Below are positions 38,179 through 44,604 of a stretch of DNA of 56,446 nt, in pieces. The stretch lies in contig DDYB01000013.1 of assembly GCA_002347265.1 (NCBI GenBank), positions 31,022 through 87,467 on the forward strand, in the 5' to 3' direction. A model generated the notes under the pieces. The model saw nothing but the letters and a program-made list of their open reading frames with translations, had not been told where the DNA came from and ran no database searches. Source of the stretch: Desulfobacteraceae bacterium UBA2245 (GTDB taxonomy: Bacteria > Desulfobacterota > Desulfobacteria > Desulfobacterales > UBA2245). The translations under genes were made by a program, and so were the position numbers. The stretch's first letter is position 1. Each line of letters begins with the position of its first letter.

Positions 38179-38216
38179 GTTTGAGCGGCAAATATTCCGA
38201 TTGTTTGTAACGATTG

Positions 38217-38257
38217 AAAGGGAACCCGAGTCGCACTCGTTGGCGAGGGTTCCCTTT
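38217..38257 (+). terminator. Strong intrinsic terminator of the giant gene
   Basis: An 11-bp perfect inverted repeat (AAAGGGAACCC at 38217-38227 and GGGTTCCCTTT at 38247-38257) lies 39 nt after the giant's stop codon. The right arm ends in TTT and is followed by GCTTTAAAA. It would separate the giant's transcript from the next operon. Confidence 0.8.
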
Positions 38258-38268
38258 GCTTTAAAAGG

Positions 38269-38297
38269 TTGACAGTTATTCTGGTTTAAACGATAAA
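38269..38297 (+). promoter_or_regulatory. sigma70-type promoter of the modification operon
   Basis: A perfect -35 box TTGACA (38269-38274) is followed, after exactly 17 nt, by GATAAA (38292-38297; four of six bases match TATAAT). It sits directly behind the giant gene's terminator and about 100 bp before the next start codon, so 38396 onward is probably transcribed independently. Confidence 0.6.
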
Positions 38298-38395
38298 TTT
38301 AAGGGCTTGGGCATACACCGGAAGCGTCGGATCTTTGGAACCGCAGGATGCTGGTGAACCGGTTTTACCCACCCGATCAAACAAACGGAATCTTC

Positions 38396-40393
38396 ATGAC
38401 CGACCGCCAGACAAAACCAAAAATTCTCTGGGATGAACGCGGGGCAAATCATGTCCGGGCGGATTCCTGCACCATTGTCGGGTCGCGCGAGGAAATTTCC
38501 CTGCTTTTCGGCAACGAACCGGGAGGGAATCCGGCCGATGTCCGCTTTACCAATCGGGTCATTCTCAATCCCTTTACCGCAAAGCAATTGTCGTCCGTCC
38601 TGAACCGGGTGATCCGGGATTACGAAGCTGCTTTCGGGGCGCTGTCGGAGAAAAGTCCGCATTCGACTCATGACCATGCGGCCAGGAAGCAAAAATCATC
38701 CTTTCTTTTTCAACTGGTCAAGGAACTGGATGTTTCCATCGGGTACGAGCGGTCTTTCAAAATCCTTGAAAGGTCTCTGCTGTCCGACCGTTTTCTGCTG
38801 GGCATCAGCAAGAAGGAAATCGAATACAAGGCCCAGGACCGGATCATCCATGTCTGCGAGCAGATGGGAATGCCGCCAAGCCTGCTGGAGATCTTCGGCC
38901 AGTGCCTGTTTGACGCCAATTACGTCCATTTCGGTTTTGAGGATGATGGCGCATCCTGCATTTACAAGGTTTATGTGGAATTCTGGGACCGCATCAAAGA
39001 GACGCTGAACCCCCCCCAGAATGCCGCCAGGCCGCACCTTCTGCATCTCGGCTTCAAGTGGAGCCCCTTCGAACCGGAGAAAAAGGCCATCACGCGCTAT
39101 ACCTGGCACCCATGGCTCACCGAAGCGCAGATCCTCGACAGGGTAAGGGTCATAGCCGATCCCGGCAGGCACGGCCATGTCTTTGAAACAGCCAAGGCAC
39201 TGATAAACATTGCCGCGGCGCGCATGCCCCACCAGGATATTCTTTATCTGGAAGTCACCGAAGCGGACAACCCCAGAAAATCTTTTGATATCAACATATA
39301 CAGGGGCGGACTTCTGGTCGGGGAACTCTACCCCTTGCTGGCCAGGCTCGGCCAGCATTATAACATCCCTTATACCCCGTTTCACGAGCTGTACAATCAG
39401 GTCAAGACGGAAAGATTCGGCCACCTTTCAGGCGGAATCAACCGGGAGGGCAAGGACTTTTGCACCGTGTATTACGGCGTGGCGCCGATCCAGGAAGATC
39501 GGACTCGCCGGACCGTCTCCACCGGCTGGGGCCGACTCCGGCATTCGGACGATCCTTTCTCGGTCGAGAAAACCGATGCCCAGGCCGGCGTTCTTCTTGA
39601 ACGGGTCCGAAACGTCGGTGTGCCGTTCGGATTCGAACGTTCCTTCAAGGTCGCTCAGAACACCTTTCTCCCGGATCGCTTCCTGGCAGGCTTCGAACGC
39701 AAGGAGGTGGTACAGCGCGAACGCGTCCTCGAAATCTGCCGGCGCATCAACATGCCGGCCGATTTTCTGGAGCGTTTCGAGGAGAAGTATTCTGCAGCAA
39801 ACATCGTTCTTTTCGGCTTTGAAAGGAGCGAAAAAGGTTTCATATACAAGGCCTACCTCGAGTTCATCGACAACCTTCAAGCAGAGATTGATGCAAACCC
39901 GGACAACCCCGAACCTTTCGAGATGTTTACCGGCTTCAAATGGGACGGCGACGATCCTTCGCGCAAAGTTCTGACCCGCTATACCTGCTTTCCGGCTTAT
40001 GCCTTGAGGGACATGGCCGACCAGGCGGCCCGGTTTTTCCGCCCAACGGCCAGAACCGAACCCGCCGCAATCGTCCACGGGATACTCGATCTGGCCTCGC
40101 ACAGGGCCGGGCCGAGGGAATTTCTCTATTTCGAGGCAAACGAAACCGGCACTGACAGATCCTCGTTTTCCATCAATCTCTACCACGCCGGGCTGCGCAT
40201 GGCGGAGGCATACCCCCTGCTGCTGGACATGGCGCGTTATTACGCAATCCCGAAGAATGCATTCCACCAGGTCTATGAGGCATCCAAAACACAGATTCTG
40301 GGCAATGTTGCCGGCGGCATCGACCGGCAGGGAAGAGATTTTCTGACCTTTTATTACGCCCACAGGGGAAGTTCGAGAAAGGGGAAGGCCTGA
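38396..40393 (+). CDS. DUF3467 protein with a duplicated unknown domain (possible prenyltransferase relative)
   Basis: This 665-residue protein begins with a DUF3467 domain (residues about 1-82: SREEISLLFG, then NRVILNPFTAKQLSSVLNRVI-DYE), closely like the small protein at 44126. After it come two copies of a domain of about 265 residues (about 100-370 and 395-660). Each copy has LF-ERSFK opening, a H/LFGFE...YKxYxEF strand, a GFKW segment, LTRYT-type segment, LYxE near the end, and a final GGI-R-G-DF-T-YY strand. A distant third copy is the protein at 41548. I do not recognise the family. The pattern of strands ending in a charged YY segment recalls the ABBA-fold peptide prenyltransferases (LynF/TruF type), which would fit the IPP isomerase in the same operon, but this is only a hypothesis. 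The start at 38396 is chosen over an in-frame ATG at 38348 because homology to the small DUF3467 protein begins here. The next gene follows after 4 nt. Confidence 0.75.
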   Translation: MTDRQTKPKILWDERGANHVRADSCTIVGSREEISLLFGNEPGGNPADVRFTNRVILNPFTAKQLSSVLNRVIRDYEAAFGALSEKSPHSTHDHAARKQKSSFLFQLVKELDVSIGYERSFKILERSLLSDRFLLGISKKEIEYKAQDRIIHVCEQMGMPPSLLEIFGQCLFDANYVHFGFEDDGASCIYKVYVEFWDRIKETLNPPQNAARPHLLHLGFKWSPFEPEKKAITRYTWHPWLTEAQILDRVRVIADPGRHGHVFETAKALINIAAARMPHQDILYLEVTEADNPRKSFDINIYRGGLLVGELYPLLARLGQHYNIPYTPFHELYNQVKTERFGHLSGGINREGKDFCTVYYGVAPIQEDRTRRTVSTGWGRLRHSDDPFSVEKTDAQAGVLLERVRNVGVPFGFERSFKVAQNTFLPDRFLAGFERKEVVQRERVLEICRRINMPADFLERFEEKYSAANIVLFGFERSEKGFIYKAYLEFIDNLQAEIDANPDNPEPFEMFTGFKWDGDDPSRKVLTRYTCFPAYALRDMADQAARFFRPTARTEPAAIVHGILDLASHRAGPREFLYFEANETGTDRSSFSINLYHAGLRMAEAYPLLLDMARYYAIPKNAFHQVYEASKTQILGNVAGGIDRQGRDFLTFYYAHRGSSRKGKA

Positions 40394-40397
40394 GGAA

Positions 40398-41345
40398 ATG
40401 AACCTGACGGCGCCACCGGACGCTCAGGCCATGATCGGCGGCAGGATCGATTTCAGCAGATACTGCGTGATTTCGATATGGTTCGGCTGCAACAACAACT
40501 GCACCATCTGCATGCTCGGAGCGGTAAAAAGCGGCCTGCCGGCGATCAGCTACGAGGGATACCGAAAGGTCGTCATCGACATCATGCGAGACGGCCGGTT
40601 CGAGAACCTGATTCTCTCGGGGGCGGAAGTGACCACCTTCGACGCCCTGGATCGCTACGTGCGGTGCGCGGCGTCCCTCGGATGGTTCAAAAAAATCCAG
40701 ATTCAGACCAACGGCAGGCGATTGCGTGATCCGGAATATCTGGATCACCTGATCGATTGCGGGGTGAACGAGTTTTTTGTCAGCATTCACGGGCTCGCGG
40801 AAACACATGACGCCACCACCCGCGTTCCGGGATCATTCAACGAAACCCTGGCGGGGCTGAGAAATCTTTCCGGCCGCAAGGCCAATGTCATCAGCAATAC
40901 GGTTTTGACCCGGAACAATTTTTCGGAAATTCCAGGTCTTGTGCGTTTCCTCTGCGCAGAGTGCGTCAGCGAGATTCACGTATGGAACTATTTTCCAATG
41001 GAAACCACCGACAAACGGAATCTGCTGGCGCCTCTCGGGGATTTGATGCACATAGTGCCGGAACTGCGGCAGATCGTGCAGGCCGCCGGCAAGGTGCTGG
41101 TGTTGAAAAGCTTTCCCCTGTGTCTGGCCGTCGAGGCGCCGGTTTACCTGGACAGCGTGTTTCCGGTGACGGTGCTTCCGGATCTCTTCTGGAAACAGTT
41201 CGGGGAGTGCGGGTTCGGAAGGTGCGTGCACCGCGAGGTCGGCGCTTGCCGGACTCGGGAGTGCTGGGGCCTTTGCAGCGCCTATCTGGCAAAATACGGC
41301 GACGAAAAAACACTGCTTCGGCCGATACCGCCGCCCCGATTCTAG
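40398..41345 (+). CDS. Radical SAM enzyme with extra C-terminal cysteines
   Basis: 315 residues. The radical SAM cluster motif is C31-x3-C35-x2-C38 (FGCNNNCTICM), followed by a LSGAEVTTF strand in the place of the usual GGE motif, IQTNGRRL and VSIHG. The chemistry is reductive cleavage of S-adenosylmethionine on a [4Fe-4S] cluster. The C-terminus carries five clustered cysteines spaced C-x4-C-x7-C-x4-C-x3-C, enough for an auxiliary iron-sulfur cluster as in peptide-modifying radical SAM enzymes, although the spacing is not that of a standard SPASM domain. A TGAGGAA ribosome binding site precedes the ATG, 4 nt after the previous stop, so the genes are co-transcribed. The TAG stop directly abuts the MITE at 41346, so the original 3' end may have been altered by that insertion. 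The substrate is unknown; a peptide is plausible from context. Confidence 0.85.
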   Translation: MNLTAPPDAQAMIGGRIDFSRYCVISIWFGCNNNCTICMLGAVKSGLPAISYEGYRKVVIDIMRDGRFENLILSGAEVTTFDALDRYVRCAASLGWFKKIQIQTNGRRLRDPEYLDHLIDCGVNEFFVSIHGLAETHDATTRVPGSFNETLAGLRNLSGRKANVISNTVLTRNNFSEIPGLVRFLCAECVSEIHVWNYFPMETTDKRNLLAPLGDLMHIVPELRQIVQAAGKVLVLKSFPLCLAVEAPVYLDSVFPVTVLPDLFWKQFGECGFGRCVHREVGACRTRECWGLCSAYLAKYGDEKTLLRPIPPPRF

Positions 41346-41488
41346 CAGGCTGTTGAAAAACTGCGCCTGAGGCCGCCATTCAGCGTTGCACGGCGCTCGC
41401 CAATGCTCACATATGCCTGAATATGCTGCGCTTGTCGTATCGCCGCGCGCCTTGCCTGAGGGCCTGATTCTTGTTTTTCAACACCCTG
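41346..41488 (+). repeat. Complete 143-bp MITE-like element (copy 2)
   Basis: It is bounded by 16-bp terminal inverted repeats, CAGGCTGTTGAAAAAC at 41346-41361 and the complement of CAGGGTGTTGAAAAAC at 41473-41488 (one mismatch). It is too short to code for a transposase. Partial copies lie at 1-53 (inverted) and 56346-56446. It lies between two genes of one operon. TAG occurs just before it (41343-41345) and again just after it (41490-41492), which could be a short target duplication. Confidence 0.85.
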
Positions 41489-41547
41489 ATAGAAGCCGCG
41501 TTTTTCGGGCTCCGGAAGCCCGCACGAAAGAGAAAGGAATCGGAGAC

Positions 41548-42408
41548 ATGCCTTCGATCGAATACGAAAGCACCCAAGAGACATTTTACGATTTTTGCCT
41601 GTGGCCGTACCAGCCGTCCGTTCCATATGAGAACAAGTTCAAGTCAGCCAACCTGCTGTTCCATTCCTTTGAGGTCGCCGGCATGGGCAGCCGGGGCGTC
41701 GACATGGTGCAGGCCATCCGGAAAGAAATCGGCCATTCCCGCACGGTTTGGGGGGTCAAACGCCTTGGCGAGGATATCCGGTGGGAATTCTATTTTTACG
41801 ACTACCGGAGAAAGGAAAGGGAAACCTCCGTCGGCAGAATCCTGAAAACGTGCAGGCCTTTTTTTGCTTGCGATGTCGGGATCAATGAGAATTTTCACTA
41901 TTTCATGTTTTCCATCGACATCGATCATGACCTCGTAACCGGTTCGAAGGATCTGGACGAAATTCATCTGTACATCGGCAACCCGGGCAGCAGTGTTTCC
42001 TCCGGGATCTGCTATTCCATGACCGGGAGCGGGACCAGGCTGGAAAATTTTTACTTCTTTTTTGATGCCCGGCGGGAAGTAAATGAGATAATCGCAAAGG
42101 CGCGCTCCTCTGCCTACGTGGACGCCTCCCGGGTCCACCTGGATGAGATCCTCTGGCCGGAACTTCGGAACTGCAAGGTTATTGTCATTGCCAACAAGCA
42201 GCAAAATGACGGCGTTTATTTTTCAGGCATCGATGTGAACCAGCTTATCATCTTTCTCAAGAGGCTGAACTACCCCGGGGGAATCGTGAATTTTATCGAA
42301 AACAACAAGGCGTCCCTGGACCATCTGCAGTATGATGTGGGGTTTGATTACCGGATGGAGAACGGACGGCTCTCGATCCTGAAAAGCGCTTATTACGGGG
42401 TATTCTGA
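41548..42408 (+). CDS. Unknown protein, distant homologue of the tandem domain in 38396-40393
   Basis: 286 residues, not recognised as a named family. Compared with the duplicated domain of the first operon gene, it shares the layout: a WGVKRLGEDI-W-FYFYDYRRKE-E strand set matching HFGFEDDGAS-YKVYVEFWDRIKE, an IVIANKQ strand near the C-terminal third matching ILYLEVTEAD, and a closing DHLQYDVGFDYR...LKSAYYGV matching GHLSGGINRE...CTVYYGV. The final strand also resembles the C-terminus of LynF/TruF-type peptide prenyltransferases. That, plus the IPP isomerase in the next frame, is the only ground for suspecting an isoprenoid transferase. The start at 41548 is chosen because it has AAGGAATCGGAG in front and lies beyond the MITE; an upstream in-frame ATG at 41386 is inside the element. 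The stop overlaps the next start by one base (TGATG). Confidence 0.75.
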   Translation: MPSIEYESTQETFYDFCLWPYQPSVPYENKFKSANLLFHSFEVAGMGSRGVDMVQAIRKEIGHSRTVWGVKRLGEDIRWEFYFYDYRRKERETSVGRILKTCRPFFACDVGINENFHYFMFSIDIDHDLVTGSKDLDEIHLYIGNPGSSVSSGICYSMTGSGTRLENFYFFFDARREVNEIIAKARSSAYVDASRVHLDEILWPELRNCKVIVIANKQQNDGVYFSGIDVNQLIIFLKRLNYPGGIVNFIENNKASLDHLQYDVGFDYRMENGRLSILKSAYYGVF

Positions 42409-44024
42409 TGATGCCGGGAAATGAGGAACACGTAGTTCTCGTCAATGCCGAAGGCGAGGATCTCATCGATGGCGACGGCCGGATTGTAACCCTGGAAAAG
42501 CTGGCCGCCCACCTTCAGGGCCGCCGCCACCGGGCGATTTCAGTCTTCATCTTCTCCTCGCGCGGAGAGGTGATGCTGCAACAACGGGCCGCGCACAAGT
42601 ACCATTGCGCCGGCCTGTGGTCCAATACCTGCTGCACCCACCCGAGACCCTACGAAATTCCGGCCGACGCGGCCCGGCGAAGATTGCATGAGGAAATGGG
42701 CCTCAGTTGCCCGGTCGAGGAGGTTTTCACCTTTTCCTATTCGGCGGATGTGGGCAGCGGGTTGATAGAAAACGAATTCGACCATGTTTTTTTCGGATTT
42801 TGCGACGCTCCTCCGGCAGTCAATCCGGATGAGGCGGCTGACTGGAGGTGGGCGGACATCGATGCGCTGCGCACCGCGCTGGCCGCTTCTCCCGGGCAAT
42901 ACGCGCCCTGGTTGCGGTATTGTTTTCCAGCCGTTCGGAAGCAGTACCGCAAGCACCGGCCCGAGGCGACCCGCGATCCGGCAGACGGAGCCGGTCGCGA
43001 CCCTGTCTTCGATTATCTCTGCGTGGATGATTTTCTGCAGGATATCGTCGCTGCCCGCTCCCTGGCCACGGCCCTCGAACTGGGCCTCATCGACCGCATC
43101 GGCCGCCACCCGGGCGTTACCCGTAAGGATCTGAACAGCGCGCTGCGAATCGATGCCAGAGGCATGGCGCTTCTGCTCGGCCTGCTCAAGGGCAACCGGG
43201 TCATCGAAGAAAACGACGGCCGCATCCGGCTCACCAGGTTGTTCGAAAAGGCCATGGCCTTTCGGGATCTTCTGGAGGCCAAAATCGCTTTCGCGCATGT
43301 TGCCCTGCCGGACTTTTCCCGTCTCTTTACGCCTCTGATCGCGGCGCCCGATCAGTTTAACCGCCATGCGAAAATTTTTGAATTTTTCGGCTACAACCGC
43401 TGTTCCGAGGGCAACCCGGCAGCCCGGGAACTGACCGGCCGCTGGATGCGGATTACCACCGCCCTGACGAAGTACGAATCCCAGGTCTGCCTGAAGCATC
43501 ATGAATTCAGCCCTTATCGGCGCATAATGGACATCGGCGGCAACAGCGGTGAGTTTATGCTCCGGGCGTGCCGTAAATATCCGGATATTGAAGCCACGGT
43601 TTTCGATCTTCCCCTGGTTTGCGATCTGGGCATGGCCCATGTCCGCCGCGAGCCGGAAGCGTCGCGGATCACGTTTGTCAAGGGCAATGCACTGCGGGAT
43701 GAATTTCCCGGCGGCCACGACCTGATCTGTTTCAAATCCATGCTCCACGACTGGCCCGACAAGGAGGCAGAAAACTTCCTCGCCAAGGCGAGCCGGTCTC
43801 TGCGGCCCGGCGGGACCCTGCTGATTTTCGAAAGAGGCGCAATCGCGGACGAAAACCCGCCGCGGTCCTATTCCACGATTCCCCTGTGCCTGTTTTTCCG
43901 GTGCTTCCGGTCTCCTGAATGGTATGCGGGGCACTTGCGCCAATTCGGCTTTCAGAACATCCGGATCGAGGAAATCGAGCTGGACATGCGGTTTTCTCTG
44001 GTAACGGGAACCTCGGCCGCATAA
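42408..44024 (+). CDS. Fusion of type 1 IPP isomerase (Nudix) with an O-methyltransferase
   Basis: 538 residues, two enzymes in one chain. Residues 1 to about 185 are an isopentenyl-diphosphate delta-isomerase of the Nudix type: catalytic Cys76 and His78 in NTCCTHP, His41, the shortened Nudix helix ADAARRRLHEEMG, the metal-ligand pair Glu121 and Glu123 (ENEFDH), and a WRW segment near 146-148. It interconverts IPP and DMAPP. Residues about 200-538 are a plant-type/O-methyltransferase family 2 unit with an N-terminal dimerisation helix region, the SAM-binding motif DIGGNSGEF at 375-383, and SMLHDWPD at 444-451 holding the likely catalytic His. The start overlaps the previous stop by one base, so the two genes are translationally coupled. 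Fusing DMAPP supply to methylation suggests one product that is both prenylated and methylated, by inference. A fragment of this gene occurs at 154-303. Confidence 0.88.
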   Translation: MMPGNEEHVVLVNAEGEDLIDGDGRIVTLEKLAAHLQGRRHRAISVFIFSSRGEVMLQQRAAHKYHCAGLWSNTCCTHPRPYEIPADAARRRLHEEMGLSCPVEEVFTFSYSADVGSGLIENEFDHVFFGFCDAPPAVNPDEAADWRWADIDALRTALAASPGQYAPWLRYCFPAVRKQYRKHRPEATRDPADGAGRDPVFDYLCVDDFLQDIVAARSLATALELGLIDRIGRHPGVTRKDLNSALRIDARGMALLLGLLKGNRVIEENDGRIRLTRLFEKAMAFRDLLEAKIAFAHVALPDFSRLFTPLIAAPDQFNRHAKIFEFFGYNRCSEGNPAARELTGRWMRITTALTKYESQVCLKHHEFSPYRRIMDIGGNSGEFMLRACRKYPDIEATVFDLPLVCDLGMAHVRREPEASRITFVKGNALRDEFPGGHDLICFKSMLHDWPDKEAENFLAKASRSLRPGGTLLIFERGAIADENPPRSYSTIPLCLFFRCFRSPEWYAGHLRQFGFQNIRIEEIELDMRFSLVTGTSAA

Positions 44025-44028
44025 AAGA

Positions 44029-44057
44029 TTGATGTTACCGAAAAAAAAGTATATATA
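44029..44057 (+). promoter_or_regulatory. sigma70-type promoter of the small DUF3467 gene
   Basis: TTGATG (44029-44034) and TATATA (44052-44057) are separated by exactly 17 nt, starting just after the methyltransferase stop codon. The surrounding DNA is AT-rich (A-tract 44041-44048). It would give an untranslated leader of about 60 nt for the gene at 44126. Confidence 0.6.
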
Positions 44058-44125
44058 GAAAAAGTTTACAGCTCATTTGGATCAACTCACACCACTTCAA
44101 AAAAATCCAAAAAGGAGGAATACCC

Positions 44126-44464
44126 ATGGCAGATCAGAAAGATGAGAATGTCGAAAAAGGCCCGCAGGCGGCCGGCCAGCCCCGAATTGTCTGGGATGAT
44201 GCCAACATGCGAAGCGTCTACTGCAATGTCTCCAATGTTGCCGGCGGCCGCGAAGAAATTGTGCTGCTTTTCGGCATGAACCAGGCCTGGCATGCGGGGC
44301 AGAAGGAAATCAAGGTTCAGCTTTCCGACCGGATCGTGATGAGCCCCTTTGCCGCCAAACGGCTTTCACTCCTTTTGAACAATGTTCTGGCGGATTATGA
44401 AAAACGCTTCGGAAGACTGGACATCGGCATTCCCCAGGCGCCGCCAGCGACCACCATCCAGTAA
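44126..44464 (+). CDS. Small DUF3467 protein, candidate abundant substrate or partner
   Basis: 112 residues. Most of it (about 19-99) is a DUF3467 domain: RIVWDD, then NVSNVAGGREEIVLLFG, then VQLSDRIVMSPFAAKRLSLLLNNVLADYEKRFG. The domain is homologous to residues 1-82 of the protein at 38396. A flexible charged head (MADQKDENVEKGPQ) and a Pro/Ala tail flank it. No signal peptide or cysteine-rich core is seen. The gene has a good promoter, an AGGAGG ribosome binding site 7 nt before the ATG, and its own terminator, a layout typical of a product needed in larger amounts than its neighbours. The function of DUF3467 is not established. A role as carrier, scaffold or modification substrate is inference from the operon. 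Confidence 0.85.
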   Translation: MADQKDENVEKGPQAAGQPRIVWDDANMRSVYCNVSNVAGGREEIVLLFGMNQAWHAGQKEIKVQLSDRIVMSPFAAKRLSLLLNNVLADYEKRFGRLDIGIPQAPPATTIQ

Positions 44465-44474
44465 GTAAAATGCC

Positions 44475-44503
44475 AGGGGCTTCCGGGCCGGAAGCCCCTT
44501 TTT
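44475..44503 (+). terminator. Intrinsic terminator
   Basis: A GC-rich hairpin (AGGGGCTTCCGG against CCGGAAGCCCCT, 10 or more base pairs with a tight loop) is followed by a run of T. It lies 10 nt after the stop codon of the small DUF3467 gene and isolates it from the export operon. Confidence 0.9.
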
Positions 44504-44530
44504 CATCGCTTCGGATGAAACAGCGGCATC

Positions 44531-44559
44531 TTGTTTTTGTCTTTTGACGGGATCATTAT
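44531..44559 (+). promoter_or_regulatory. Possible promoter of the export operon
   Basis: TTGTTT (44531-44536) and CATTAT (44554-44559) are separated by 17 nt in the 101-bp gap after the terminator. The match is modest. A promoter must lie in this gap if the terminator is effective, but these exact boxes are uncertain. Confidence 0.35.
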
Positions 44560-44604
44560 TTTTTTAAACAAACGTAATTCTCTGATTCGAAGCACGGCGC
44601 GGAT

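Noticed and set aside
41386..41547. Upstream ATG for the gene at 41548
   Set aside because: These codons are inside or just behind the MITE, and the sense of the extra residues depends on the insertion. The ATG at 41548 has a good ribosome binding site.
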